From Bacilli bacterium (GTDB taxonomy: Bacteria > Bacillota_I > Bacilli_A > RF39 > UBA660), in contig JAFXYF010000013.1 of assembly GCA_017541885.1 (NCBI GenBank), positions 1 through 64,000 on the forward strand: a DNA stretch of 64,000 nt, in the 5' to 3' direction. How positions within the stretch are numbered: position 1 is the stretch's first letter; each line of letters opens with the position of its first letter. Positions 16,222 to 25,075 of the stretch are shown one piece after another. The position numbers were made by a program, and so were the translations under genes. Under the pieces are notes generated by a model. It saw only the letters and a list, made by a program, of their open reading frames with translations, did no database searches and had not been told where the DNA came from.

Positions 16222-17325
16222 CTATAAGTACCAAAGTTTTTTACCTTCTTTTTGTACTTCTTTAATTATTCCTCCACCTAAACATTCTTCTCCATTATAG
16301 AAGACACATGCTTGTCCTGGAGTAACTGATTTTACTCCTTGAGGATATTTTACTAATACTTCATTATTATCTAACCATTCTAGTTCTACTGGTATATCTT
16401 GTTGTCTATATCTAAATTTAGCAGTACATTTAGTTATTTTAGTATCTCCTAAATAATTAATTTGATCTACTAAACAAGAAGTACTAATTAAATAATCATT
16501 ATCTTCTCCTAAACATATATATAAAATATTCTTTTGTAGATCTTTTCCTACTACAAACATCTTATCTTCTGTACCACCAATATTTAGTCCTTTTCTTTGA
16601 CCTATTGTGTAATTCATTAGACCAATGTGTTTTCCTATTACTTCATTAGTATCAATATTAACTACATCTCCAGGTTGGTTAGGTAAATAATTCTTTAAGA
16701 AATTTTTAAAGTTTCTTTCACCTATAAAACATATTCCTGTTGAATCTTTTTTCTTTGCAGTTATTAGATTATATTCTTCAGCAATTCTTCTTACTTCAGG
16801 TTTTTCCATATCACCTATTGGGAATAGAACGTTTTTAAATTGATCTTTTGACACCTGACACAAGAAATAAGTTTGATCTTTATTAGAATCTACTCCTCTT
16901 AGTAGTTTCCCATCTACTAGTCTTGCATAATGACCTGTTGCGATATAATCTGCTCCTAATTTTCTTGCTTCTTCGGCAAACATATCAAACTTAATATATT
17001 TATTACACATAATATCTGGATTTGGAGTACGACCTGCTTTTAATTCATCTAAAAAGTAAGTAAATACATAATTCCAATATTCTTTTACAAAGTCTTTTCT
17101 ATATAATGGTATTCCTAATTTATCACATACTGCTTTGGCATCATTATAGTCTTCTTCTTGTGGACAAATTCCTGATTGTGTAGTTGGTCCATTTAATTCT
17201 CCATCTGCTAGAGAATCCCAGTTTCTCATGAATAAACCAATTACTTCATAACCTTGTTTTTGAAGTATAATAGCAGCTACACTAGAGTCAACTCCTCCAC
17301 TCATACCAATTACTACTTTTTTCAT
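16222..17325 (-). CDS. mnmA: tRNA-specific 2-thiouridylase MnmA
   Basis: A 367-residue protein that thiolates U34 of tRNA-Lys, Glu and Gln. The PP-loop is [12 protein letters not shown] at the N-terminus. The first catalytic cysteine is in the [13 protein letters not shown] segment (about 102) and the second in [12 protein letters not shown] (about 200). DQTYFL and the C-terminal beta-barrel (PGQACVFY) are also present. The ATG at 17325 follows AAGGAGG at 8 bases. An extended -10 (TGC-TATAAT) lies upstream. It is followed at 10 bases by the XRE regulator. Confidence 0.96.
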   Translation of the reverse strand: MKKVVIGMSGGVDSSVAAIILQKQGYEVIGLFMRNWDSLADGELNGPTTQSGICPQEEDYNDAKAVCDKLGIPLYRKDFVKEYWNYVFTYFLDELKAGRTPNPDIMCNKYIKFDMFAEEARKLGADYIATGHYARLVDGKLLRGVDSNKDQTYFLCQVSKDQFKNVLFPIGDMEKPEVRRIAEEYNLITAKKKDSTGICFIGERNFKNFLKNYLPNQPGDVVNIDTNEVIGKHIGLMNYTIGQRKGLNIGGTEDKMFVVGKDLQKNILYICLGEDNDYLISTSCLVDQINYLGDTKITKCTAKFRYRQQDIPVELEWLDNNEVLVKYPQGVKSVTPGQACVFYNGEECLGGGIIKEVQKEGKKLWYL

Positions 17326-17382
17326 ATACTCCACCTCCTTTTTTTCTTCGTATATTATAGCACAATTATAATAATAATTCTA

Positions 17383-19569
17383 TTATTTTATTTTTCTTAG
17401 TCTTAAAGCATTTAAAGTAACTATTAAACTACTTAGTATCATGGCAATACAAGCAATCATTGGATTTACTTTTAGTTTTGGAATTATACCTGTTGCGATA
17501 GGTATCATTAAAATATTATAGATAAATGCCCAGAATAAGTTTTGCTTCATATTTATTCTTGTTTTATGACTTATATGAAGAATATCTAATATTTTACTTA
17601 AATCATTTGAGACTAATACAATGTTTGCTGAATTAGTTGCAATATCTGTTCCACTACTTAAAGATACTCCAATAGTTGCGGATGTAAGTGATGGAGCATC
17701 ATTTATTCCATCTCCTACCATCATTACTTTATGTCCTTCTTTTATTAGTTTCTTAATGTATTCTGTTTTCTCTTTTGGTTTTACTCCAGCTACTACATTA
17801 TCTATATCCAATTCATTCGCAATAATATTTGCGGTTACTTCATGATCTCCTGTTAACATAATCACTTCTTTTTTACGTTTCTTTAACTCTTTTACTAAGC
17901 CTTTTGCTTCTTTACGAATAATATCTTTTAATCCAAAAGAAGCGATTACTTTTTTGTTTTTAACAAGATAGATTACACTATATCCTGAAGTAGTCATTTT
18001 ATTTTCTAAGTCTTCATATGAATTAATAATATCTAGTTTCTTTAATAATGCATTATTACATGCATAATAAGTATTTCTATCGTCTTTTCCTTTTACTCCA
18101 TATCCTGGAAGTTCTTCAGTTATTAAATCAAGATTTGCTTCAATATTATTTTCTTCCATATATTTATTAATTCCATTAGATATTGGATGATTACTATACT
18201 TTTCAATTGACGCTAATATTTGTAATATTTCTTTTTCTTTAAAATCACTATGATTGTGTATTTCTGCAATACTTAATGATCCATTAGTAAGAGTTCCTGT
18301 TTTATCAAAGACAATTGTGTCTACTTTACTTGCTTGTTCAAGGGACTCACTATCTTTTATTAATATTCCTTTTTTAGCACTTGTTCCTACACTTACGACT
18401 AGTGCTAGAGGTGTTGCTAAACCTAAAGCACAAGGACATGCTACTACTAATACTGTTACAAATCTAGTAATTGATATAGATATATCTTTTGTAATTAATA
18501 GATTTAATAAGAATGTAAGAACAGATATAACCATAACTATTGGTACAAAGTATAAACATATATGATCTGCTATTCTTGTTAGTTTTGTTTTTGTATTAGT
18601 TGCATCTATTACTAAATTAACTATTTCTGAAATAGTTGATTCTTTACCAATTCTTTCTGCCTTATACTCTACTGCGTTATCATAGTTAATACTTCCAGCA
18701 ATTATCTTACTAGATACTTTTTTTAATTGAGGAAGAGATTCTCCTGTAATAAATGCTTCATCAAATGTAGATGAACCTTTAACTATTTCTCCATCTACTG
18801 CTACTCTTTCTCCAGGTAAACATACTAGAATATCTCCTACTTTTACTTCATCTATTGTAATATCTAAGTATGAATCTCCTTTTTTAATATGTGCTTTTTC
18901 TGGAGTAATTTGTACTAACTCTTGAATTGATTCAGTAGTTTTATTTTTACTTCTTTCTGAAATAAATCTACCTAATTTCATAAAATATATTACAAAGACA
19001 GTAGACTCAAAATATAAGTTATGAACTATTTCTTTATTACCTAAAATTATTAGAATTGTACCAACTAAACTATAGATAAAACTAGCGAATACTCCGAGAG
19101 TTACTAAAGTATCCATATTAGGCATTTTATGTATTAAGTTTTTAATTCCATTTTTAAATATATCAAAACCATATACTAAATATGGTATTGTTGCTATTAA
19201 AAGTATTATTGAATAAGATATTGGGCTTTTATTCATATTTAAAAAAACAGGAACTGGTAAATGAAGATGATGATGCATTGTTACATACATGATTAAAAAA
19301 CCTATTATTCCTAAAATAATAAAAGGTTTAGAGTTATACTTTTTCTTATTTAATTTTTGTTCTTCTCCTAATGATTTAAATCCTACATCTTTTACAAATC
19401 TTTCTAGATCTTTAATTGTTAGATTATCATCATAAGAGATACTTGCAGTAGCCATTACTAGATTAACGCTTGCTTCTTGCACTCCATCTTGTTTATTAAG
19501 ATATTTTTCTAGTCCATTTGAACAGGCACTACAAGTCATTCCTTCTATTTTTAGAACAACTTTTTTCAT
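17383..19569 (-). CDS. copA: copper-exporting P1B-type ATPase
   Basis: A 728-residue Cu+ exporter. One N-terminal HMA domain carries GMTCSACS. A His-rich stretch sits near the first membrane segment (MHHHLHLPVP). Eight membrane spans are expected. The A-domain motif is TGES; the ion site is CPC in VACPCALGLA. The phosphorylation site is DKTGTLT, the SNHPIS motif marks the P1B nucleotide domain, and GDGINDAPSL closes the P-domain. It starts one base after the copZ-like gene and is co-transcribed with it. No copper-sensing repressor gene (CsoR/CopY) is in the immediate neighbourhood. Confidence 0.95.
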   Translation of the reverse strand: MKKVVLKIEGMTCSACSNGLEKYLNKQDGVQEASVNLVMATASISYDDNLTIKDLERFVKDVGFKSLGEEQKLNKKKYNSKPFIILGIIGFLIMYVTMHHHLHLPVPVFLNMNKSPISYSIILLIATIPYLVYGFDIFKNGIKNLIHKMPNMDTLVTLGVFASFIYSLVGTILIILGNKEIVHNLYFESTVFVIYFMKLGRFISERSKNKTTESIQELVQITPEKAHIKKGDSYLDITIDEVKVGDILVCLPGERVAVDGEIVKGSSTFDEAFITGESLPQLKKVSSKIIAGSINYDNAVEYKAERIGKESTISEIVNLVIDATNTKTKLTRIADHICLYFVPIVMVISVLTFLLNLLITKDISISITRFVTVLVVACPCALGLATPLALVVSVGTSAKKGILIKDSESLEQASKVDTIVFDKTGTLTNGSLSIAEIHNHSDFKEKEILQILASIEKYSNHPISNGINKYMEENNIEANLDLITEELPGYGVKGKDDRNTYYACNNALLKKLDIINSYEDLENKMTTSGYSVIYLVKNKKVIASFGLKDIIRKEAKGLVKELKKRKKEVIMLTGDHEVTANIIANELDIDNVVAGVKPKEKTEYIKKLIKEGHKVMMVGDGINDAPSLTSATIGVSLSSGTDIATNSANIVLVSNDLSKILDILHISHKTRINMKQNLFWAFIYNILMIPIATGIIPKLKVNPMIACIAMILSSLIVTLNALRLRKIK

Positions 19570-19570
19570 A

Positions 19571-19777
19571 CTACTCTCCTAAAGAATGAAAACCTATATC
19601 TTCAATGTATGATTCTATTTCTTCTTTAGAAATTTTATCATACTCTATTACTGCTTCTTTATTTTCAAAACTTACTTTTACTTTTTTTATATTCTTTTTT
19701 GCTTTTAAAGATTTTTCTAATCTTTCACTACATCCTGTACAATGCATTCCATCTATTTTTAATACTATCTTATTCAT
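19571..19777 (-). CDS. copZ: heavy-metal-associated copper chaperone
   Basis: A 68-residue single HMA domain with the Cu+ site GMHCTGCSE, beta-alpha-beta-beta-alpha-beta in length. It hands Cu+ to the ATPase encoded one base downstream. The ATG at 19777 is behind GGTGAT; longer upstream frames lack a site. Confidence 0.9.
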   Translation of the reverse strand: MNKIVLKIDGMHCTGCSERLEKSLKAKKNIKKVKVSFENKEAVIEYDKISKEEIESYIEDIGFHSLGE

Positions 19778-19793
19778 ATTTATCACCACTATT

Positions 19794-19823
19794 ATTATAT
19801 AACAAAACATAGATTATCGTAAA
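19794..19823 (-). promoter_or_regulatory. promoter of copZ-copA
   Basis: TTTACG and TATAAT on the minus strand with 18-base spacing. I see no TACAnnTGTA-type CopY site nearby. Confidence 0.6.
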
Positions 19824-19874
19824 TATTAAGGTATATTTTAATTATATTTATCCATACTAAAAATGGAGGTTATT

Positions 19875-20303
19875 ATGGATACAAATATTGATGTTTTAGA
19901 TGAAATAAATAAAGGATGTAGTATGGGATTAGAAGCAGTAGATATGATTATGAAGAAAACAAATGAAAATGAGTATTTAGATTTACTTAGTGATTTTCAT
20001 GATGATTATGTTAAATTATCGGATAAGATTAGAGTTTTATATCATGATTATACTGATTCTGATATTCATGAAGTAAATACTGCTGAAAAAATGATGGCTT
20101 GGTATGGGATAATGAAAGATACTATGTTAGATGATAGTATCTCAAAACTTTCTGAACTATTAATTAATGGTACTGTTATGGGTATTATTGAAGGTAGAAA
20201 AATACTTAATCATAAAAAGATGGATAAGAAAGTTCATAATCTTTGTGAGGAGTTTGTTAATATGCAAGAGAAGTATGTTGAAAAATTAAAAAAATATTTA
20301 TAA
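19875..20303 (+). CDS. hypothetical helical protein (DUF2383/ferritin-like bundle?)
   Basis: A 142-residue, all-helical, soluble protein that I do not recognise with certainty. It has four predicted helices with regularly spaced Met, Asp and Glu (CSMGLEAVDMIMKK; FHDDYVKLSDKI; AEKMMAWYGIMKD; a C-terminal EEFVNMQEKYVEKL). The arrangement suggests a four-helix bundle like DUF2383 or ferritin-like proteins. It is divergent from copZ-copA, so a link to metal handling is possible but only by position. The ATG at 19875 is preferred because GGAGG lies 5 bases upstream; an ATG at 19863 would contain that site. Confidence 0.6.
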   Translation: MDTNIDVLDEINKGCSMGLEAVDMIMKKTNENEYLDLLSDFHDDYVKLSDKIRVLYHDYTDSDIHEVNTAEKMMAWYGIMKDTMLDDSISKLSELLINGTVMGIIEGRKILNHKKMDKKVHNLCEEFVNMQEKYVEKLKKYL

Positions 20304-20330
20304 AAAAAATAGTTCATTGAACTATTTTTT
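20304..20330. terminator. bidirectional terminator
   Basis: A 12-bp A/T-rich stem (20304-20315 with 20319-20330), ATT loop, between the helical-bundle gene and the ASCH gene. It includes the ASCH stop codon. Confidence 0.8.
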
Positions 20331-20708
20331 ATATTCCCAAAATGATAATTTACCTTTAGCTGGAATTGGTTTTATTTTTTCTACATTTTCTAATTTAAAA
20401 CCATATTCTTGCTTTTCTTTTTCTTTTATTGCTCCATGATATACTATAGGATCTTTTTCTTTTAATATCTTTTTCATATTATCATCTATTACTACACAGT
20501 CTGTCATATTACATTTAGCAATTATTTCTCCTTTAGGATATTCAAGATTTAAATATTTGAAACGTTCCATTGCTTTTTTATCTACTCCTAGACCAGCATG
20601 AATATATAATTCTCCTCTGTAAGAAGATTTCCATGTCCTAAATTCATATTCTTTATATCCTTCTGCAATTAAAGAAGCAAAAGGTTGTTTTACTGTTATT
20701 ACTTTCAT
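20322..20708 (-). CDS. ASCH domain protein
   Basis: A 128-residue protein with the ASCH/PUA-like fold: ITVKQPFASLIAEGYKEYEF at the N-terminus, then RTWKSSYRGELYIHAG, and GEIIAKCNMTDCV in the middle. Family members bind RNA, and some are nucleoside deaminases or amidohydrolases. The specific role is unknown here. The ATG at 20708 follows GGAAG at 7 bases. Confidence 0.85.
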   Translation of the reverse strand: MKVITVKQPFASLIAEGYKEYEFRTWKSSYRGELYIHAGLGVDKKAMERFKYLNLEYPKGEIIAKCNMTDCVVIDDNMKKILKEKDPIVYHGAIKEKEKQEYGFKLENVEKIKPIPAKGKLSFWEYKK

Positions 20709-20737
20709 TGTTTCACTTCCATACATTTATTATAACA

Positions 20738-20746
20738 TGATATAAT
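20738..20746 (+). promoter_or_regulatory. extended -10 promoter of the ylmH gene
   Basis: TGA-TATAAT, 24 bases upstream of the ATG at 20771. No clear -35. Confidence 0.5.
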
Positions 20747-20770
20747 AAGACACATAAAGAGGTAATACTT

Positions 20771-21451
20771 ATGTATTTTGTAGAGAAGAATTTAACTCGT
20801 TTTTATAATTTGGGTTATACTTATTTCTTAAATCCTAATGAGTTAAAACAAGTGACTTATAAATTAAAAAAAGATGATTATAATATTTACTTACCTTATC
20901 CTGATAGTGAGAAAAATATTATATATCATGGTAATACTCCAGAAGTTTTACTTTATGAAATAATATGTAAAACAGAGATTCGTCATCAAGATATTTTAGG
21001 TACTATGTATTCACTAAATATTTCTTCTGACTTATTTGGAGATGTTCTTGTTATTAATAATCATTATTATGTTTATATATTACCTATTCTACAAAATTAT
21101 TTTGAAACTAATTTTACTATGATTAGAAATAGTCATATTACATTAAAAGAAATACCTCTTAGTACATTAGAAGATTATACTAGAGAATATGAAGATATAG
21201 AATTAATTGTATCTAGTACAAGAATTGATACAGTACTATCTTCTATCTTGCATGTAGGTAGAAGTATGATAGAAGATTATATTAAAAGAAAAGATGTTTT
21301 ATTAAATTATGAAATACTTAAAGATACATCTTATAAATTAAAAGAAGGAGATACTTTTAGTATTAGAAAAGTTGGTAAATTTCAATTTGTTAAAATACTT
21401 AAGAATACTAAGAGCAATCATAATATTATAGAGATAAAAAAATATATTTAA
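20771..21451 (+). CDS. ylmH: YlmH family S4-domain RNA-binding protein
   Basis: A 226-residue protein. The C-terminal S4 domain is clear: IVSSTRIDTVLSSILHVGRS, then DVLLNYEILKD, then LKEGDTFSIRKVGKFQF. The middle part is the YlmH cap domain. Family members bind ribosomes or peptidyl-tRNA and take part in ribosome rescue; in many Firmicutes the gene lies in the division cluster after sepF/ylmG. Here it stands alone, next to an ASCH gene, away from division genes. Confidence 0.88.
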   Translation: MYFVEKNLTRFYNLGYTYFLNPNELKQVTYKLKKDDYNIYLPYPDSEKNIIYHGNTPEVLLYEIICKTEIRHQDILGTMYSLNISSDLFGDVLVINNHYYVYILPILQNYFETNFTMIRNSHITLKEIPLSTLEDYTREYEDIELIVSSTRIDTVLSSILHVGRSMIEDYIKRKDVLLNYEILKDTSYKLKEGDTFSIRKVGKFQFVKILKNTKSNHNIIEIKKYI

Positions 21452-21476
21452 TTTTATCTTTTTTGTTGATTTTTAG

Positions 21477-21505
21477 TTGCTAATAACGCAACCTTACGAT
21501 ATAAT
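21477..21505 (+). promoter_or_regulatory. promoter of the zinc-ribbon membrane protein gene
   Basis: TTGCTA and TATAAT with 17-base spacing; the start would be near 21512, about 20 bases before the ATG. Confidence 0.65.
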
Positions 21506-21530
21506 CTTACTTAGAAAGAGGTGTTGATTA

Positions 21531-21899
21531 ATGGCTAAATTTTGTGTTAATTGTGGTCAAGAAGTTCCAGCAGGAAACAATGTTTGTACAAATTGTGGAA
21601 CTCCAGTAAATGGAGGTAATACTACTGTAGTAGTAAATAATACTCAACCTACTCAATCAAATGGTTTTGCATTAGCAGGATTTATTGTTTCACTTGTATC
21701 TACATTTTTATGTTGTGGATCACTTAATACTATAAGTTTAATTCTATCAATCGTTGGATTAGTTAAAGCAAAAGATTATAATGGAGCAGGAAAAGGATTA
21801 GCAATTGCTGGTATTGTTATTTCTGCAATTGTTATTGTAATTAGCATTATACTTGTTATCTTAGGATACGGTGCTGCTTTATTTGAAGAACTTGCTTAA
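21531..21899 (+). CDS. zinc-ribbon DUF4190 membrane protein
   Basis: A 122-residue protein. The N-terminal zinc ribbon has FCVNCG and CTNCG. A polar linker follows. The rest is two membrane segments typical of DUF4190 (GFALAGFIVSLVSTFLCC and GLAIAGIVISAIVIVISII), with a KDYNGAGKG loop between. Function unknown. It has its own promoter, and a terminator begins 14 bases after the stop. Confidence 0.85.
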   Translation: MAKFCVNCGQEVPAGNNVCTNCGTPVNGGNTTVVVNNTQPTQSNGFALAGFIVSLVSTFLCCGSLNTISLILSIVGLVKAKDYNGAGKGLAIAGIVISAIVIVISIILVILGYGAALFEELA

Positions 21900-22296
21900 G
21901 ATTGTTGATAAGAAGCCCTCTTTAAGGGAGGGCTTTTTTATTTCGTTCCTTTTATTGTTCGTTATAGCTTGGTTTGCTTTACTAGAACATATTCATTATC
22001 AATGTCCTTTTCTATCACTATTTCATTTGTACTGTCCAGGCTGTGGCGGTACAAGAATGGTTATTTCAATGTTACATTTTGATTTCTATCAAGCATTTCG
22101 TTGGAATCCATTAATGTTTATTGTATTTTGTTTAATATTTATATATATTCCTACAAATCTTATATTATATAAAAAGAAGAAAGTATGGATACTTCCTTCT
22201 ACATATTTTTGGATTGGTTTTATAATTGTATTAATATTATATATGATACTTAGAAACATTCCAGCATTTGAATATTTAATACCAACAGAAGTTTAA
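21871..22296 (+). CDS. DUF2752 membrane protein, start uncertain
   Basis: Up to 141 residues with three hydrophobic segments and the DUF2752 motif CPGCGGTRM. The end of the zinc-ribbon gene and its terminator lie within the 5' part of this frame. The GTG at 21871 has only a weak AGGA ahead of it and would overlap the previous gene by 29 bases. A shorter protein could begin at an in-frame ATT at 21940 behind GGGAGGG, which is the right arm of the terminator hairpin. Family function is unknown. It often accompanies small zinc-ribbon/DUF4190 membrane proteins, as here. Confidence 0.8.
   Translation: MLLYLKNLLKIVDKKPSLREGFFISFLLLFVIAWFALLEHIHYQCPFLSLFHLYCPGCGGTRMVISMLHFDFYQAFRWNPLMFIVFCLIFIYIPTNLILYKKKKVWILPSTYFWIGFIIVLILYMILRNIPAFEYLIPTEV
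21913..21939 (+). terminator. terminator of the zinc-ribbon gene, inside the DUF2752 frame
   Basis: An 8-bp G+C-rich stem (21913-21920 with 21928-21935) followed by a T-run. It also contains the only good ribosome site (GGGAGGG) for a short DUF2752 start, so it may attenuate that gene. Confidence 0.85.
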
Positions 22297-22311
22297 CTTC
22301 TGTTTTTTTAT
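22284..22311 (+). terminator. terminator of the DUF2752 gene
   Basis: A 10-bp stem (22284-22293 with 22295-22304) then seven T. The stop codon TAA lies in the loop. Confidence 0.8.
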
Positions 22312-23504
22312 TCATAACGAATATCTAGATCAACATATCCATTTATGCCATCTACTTTTCCATCATCACATAATTGCCATACATTAATTTTTCCCATATA
22401 GTTTGTTTGTTCAGTATAGTGAGCAACCCAAACTTCTACAGGATTATCCCAAACTGATTCTAGATAACTCTTAGATCCATAAAGCATACCTTTATAGCCT
22501 TTTTCTTTTAATGTTTTATTAAACTTTTGATATGAATCTTTTAATCCATAAAAACTTAAATCATAGTCTTGGAAATTACCCCAGTTTTCCCAGTCATAAA
22601 CAACTTCTAAATCTACTTTATAGTTCTTTATTTGTTTCATAATCCATTTTGCTTCACGTTCTGCATCTTTAGAACTATTAGCATTTGAATAGAAATATAC
22701 TCCTACTGGAATACCTACTTCATTAAATCCTTTGATGTTTCTTTCAAATTTATCATCAAGGACATAGTCTTTTCCAATTCCATCTCCTCTACCTACTCTA
22801 ATATAGACAAATTCTACTCCTGCTTCTTTTACTTTTTTAAAATTAATATCTCCTTGCCAATGAGAAACATCTATTCCAAATTTTGTATTTTCTGCTTTAT
22901 ATTTTTCTTTTACTTCTTCAAAACTTGTATAAGAGGTATTTCCTCCGCCACCAGTTGATTTTGGCTTATCTTTTATAGTTAAACTAAAGGAATTAGTAGA
23001 TTTATTACCTGACTGGTCTTCACCAATAAACTTTAAGTCATATACTCCCGGAGTATTAACATCATATTCTCCTTCTATTGTACATTTAGGATTTGGATCA
23101 TAATTATCTCCACAGAATAGGCTCTTTGCAAGATCTCCATCATATCCAGTATAAACTGTTTTACTTTTTAATTGAAATATTTTAGGTGGAGTAGTATCTA
23201 TTACTTCAATTTCTACTTCGTATGAGACAGGATATCCTTCATCAGTAGTATAGTTAAATTTAATAGTTTGTTTTCCTATCTTATCTGTTTTGATTTTAGG
23301 ATTAGTAGTTAACTTACCATTTATCTCTTTTATTAAAGATCTAATTCTTATATTGCTTTGATATACAGGCACTTGATTAGTTGCGAGCTCTACTATCTTT
23401 TTAGCATGAGCAACTTTATAATTCCAAATAAGTCTTTTAATTCCAAAAAATGATAATACTAAGAATACTAAAACTATAAGAATTATTATTATTTTCTTTT
23501 TCAT
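22308..23504 (-). CDS. membrane-anchored GH25 lysozyme with Ig-like domains
   Basis: A 398-residue cell-wall hydrolase. An N-terminal anchor spans about residues 5-25. It is followed by an Ig-like region (about 85-185: IDTTPPKIFQL and the CTIEGEYDVNTPGVYDLKF repeat type), a Gly-rich linker (STGGGGNTS) and a GH25 domain from about 210. Catalytic residues are visible: the first Asp in FGIDVSHWQGDI, then YIRVG, and VVYDWENWG with the Asp/Glu pair. The ending NGYVDLDIRYE is usual. It cleaves the MurNAc-GlcNAc bond of peptidoglycan. The ATG at 23504 follows AGGTGA. Confidence 0.93.
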   Translation of the reverse strand: MKKKIIIILIVLVFLVLSFFGIKRLIWNYKVAHAKKIVELATNQVPVYQSNIRIRSLIKEINGKLTTNPKIKTDKIGKQTIKFNYTTDEGYPVSYEVEIEVIDTTPPKIFQLKSKTVYTGYDGDLAKSLFCGDNYDPNPKCTIEGEYDVNTPGVYDLKFIGEDQSGNKSTNSFSLTIKDKPKSTGGGGNTSYTSFEEVKEKYKAENTKFGIDVSHWQGDINFKKVKEAGVEFVYIRVGRGDGIGKDYVLDDKFERNIKGFNEVGIPVGVYFYSNANSSKDAEREAKWIMKQIKNYKVDLEVVYDWENWGNFQDYDLSFYGLKDSYQKFNKTLKEKGYKGMLYGSKSYLESVWDNPVEVWVAHYTEQTNYMGKINVWQLCDDGKVDGINGYVDLDIRYE

Positions 23505-23531
23505 ATACTTCACCTAGGTTAATTATAACAT

Positions 23532-23560
23532 AAAAAAAGAAGAACTAATCAAGTTCTTCT
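23532..23560 (-). terminator. terminator of the TSCPD gene
   Basis: A perfect 9-bp stem (23538-23546 with 23552-23560) with a seven-T run on the minus strand; the stop codon is in the stem. Confidence 0.85.
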
Positions 23561-23787
23561 AATGCTTTTGCAAGTTGATCTGGACAAGATGTATCTCTAA
23601 ATCCACATTTAATTCCTTTTAGTTTTTCTTTTACGACATTAACGTCTTGTCCTTCTACTAGAGCTGCGATACCTTTAAGGTTTCCATTACAGCCTCCTAG
23701 TACTTTTAAATTATGTATTTTATTATCTTCTACATCAAAATCCATTTGAACACTACATGTTCCTTTTGGTTTATAAGTTTTATGCAT
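23545..23787 (-). CDS. TSCPD domain protein (TIGR03905 type)
   Basis: An 80-residue protein with the TSCPD motif as DTSCPDQLAKAL at the C-terminus, plus GTCSVQMDF and GGCNGNLKGI. The cysteines could bind a metal or cluster. The domain also occurs at the end of some class II ribonucleotide reductases; the stand-alone form has no fixed function. It starts 4 bases after femX, so the two are in one unit. Confidence 0.88.
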   Translation of the reverse strand: MHKTYKPKGTCSVQMDFDVEDNKIHNLKVLGGCNGNLKGIAALVEGQDVNVVKEKLKGIKCGFRDTSCPDQLAKALEELD

Positions 23788-23791
23788 ACTA

Positions 23792-25021
23792 CTAACCTCT
23801 AATCTTATGAACTAATTTTATTAATTTATAATATAGTGGAGATATTGGTAATTCATATTCACCAATTAACTCTTCTACATAACCATTAAATCCTCTTTTA
23901 AATTCATATATTCCATAATCTTTTGGATGCTCATTTATATTTGCAGGGATTCCATAAAAGTTATGTTTCTTAAATCCATTTTTAATTCCATATTTAATTA
24001 ATTCCCATTGTATTAAGTATTGAGAATTAAACTTCATATATTCTTCATAATTACCACTAGATAAGTATATAATTTCAGGTTGGATTAACATAAACATTGA
24101 TCCTGATAAAGTAATAATTTCTTTACCTGTTTCTTTCATAATAGTCTCTGACTCTTCTACTCTCTTATCAATAGCAGCCATTTCATTTGTTAAATTCTTT
24201 TTAGCACCATCATTATATTTTGCATCAGTTAAACTATCAAGTTTAGCTTGCTTTTCTTCTTTTTCTTTTAGTAATCCTTCTACATACTTCTTTAAGTTTA
24301 ATTCAGTAATAAAGTATTTAACTTCATTCTTATCATGGAATAGTTTATACATTTCTTGGAAGTATTCTATATTTCTAACTTTGAATCCTTTACGAGCACC
24401 AGTTTCCACCATAATCTTTTGGAATCTATCTAATTCATCATAACCTATTTCATTAACAGTTATTCCAAACTTCTCAGTTTTCTTAATTTGGTTTCTTGTA
24501 TTAGGTTTCATCTCTTTTAGAATAGTTTCTTCATCTTTTCCATCAAGTCCTAGAGAGAACATCCAAATTACTTGTTCTGTATCTTTAATTGGAACTTTTT
24601 TAAATCCTAATTCTTCTAGATGTTTTACTACTCCTCTATTATCTACTCCATCTTCAACAATATTTCCATCTAAATCTCTTTCTCTATAAATTAAGTATGG
24701 ATCTACTCTAAAGATATAACCATTTCTTTCTTTAATATATTTTTTTAATTCATTTGTAAAGAAAGTAACTAGTTCTGTATTATTAAAATCTAATAAGTAT
24801 CCTCTAGGAGAATAAAACTCTTTCTTATTAAAATGTCTAATATGGGATAGTAACATTGTAGCGGCAATAATCTTATCATTTTCTTTTACTCCAACGTATA
24901 CTGTATCCCATCCTTGTTTATCTCTTAATTTAGATATTTCAGGAGCAGATAAAAATGTTTTTAATGGATGTGTCTCCCAAAATGTTCTATATTCTTTCTC
25001 GGTAATTTCTTGAAACTTCAT
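23792..25021 (-). CDS. FemX/FemA-type peptidoglycan bridge aminoacyltransferase
   Basis: A 409-residue Fem-family enzyme that uses aminoacyl-tRNA to add amino acids to the lipid II stem peptide. Two GNAT-like lobes are seen (TEKEYRTFWETHPLKTFL...DTVYVGVKE; and YLIQWELIKYGIKNGFKKHN with YGIPANI). The typical coiled-coil arm lies between them (about 255-320, LKEKEEKQAKLDSL...). NTRNQIKK and GYVEELIGEYELPI are family blocks. Only one Fem gene is in the window, so it is probably the FemX-type first step. The ATG at 25021 follows GAGGTG at 6 bases; the longer frame would run through a terminator and is rejected. Confidence 0.92.
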   Translation of the reverse strand: MKFQEITEKEYRTFWETHPLKTFLSAPEISKLRDKQGWDTVYVGVKENDKIIAATMLLSHIRHFNKKEFYSPRGYLLDFNNTELVTFFTNELKKYIKERNGYIFRVDPYLIYRERDLDGNIVEDGVDNRGVVKHLEELGFKKVPIKDTEQVIWMFSLGLDGKDEETILKEMKPNTRNQIKKTEKFGITVNEIGYDELDRFQKIMVETGARKGFKVRNIEYFQEMYKLFHDKNEVKYFITELNLKKYVEGLLKEKEEKQAKLDSLTDAKYNDGAKKNLTNEMAAIDKRVEESETIMKETGKEIITLSGSMFMLIQPEIIYLSSGNYEEYMKFNSQYLIQWELIKYGIKNGFKKHNFYGIPANINEHPKDYGIYEFKRGFNGYVEELIGEYELPISPLYYKLIKLVHKIRG

Positions 25022-25050
25022 ATAAAGCACCTCATTATTATTATAACACA

Positions 25051-25075
25051 AAAAAACTACTGAAATCAGTAGTTT
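25051..25075 (-). terminator. terminator of the 25074 gene
   Basis: A 10-bp stem (25054-25063 with 25066-25075) with a T-run on the minus strand, overlapping the stop codon. Confidence 0.82.

Noticed and set aside
19778-19874. Possible copper operator between copZ and the divergent gene
   Set aside because: No TACAnnTGTA or CsoR-like palindrome was found; only promoter boxes.
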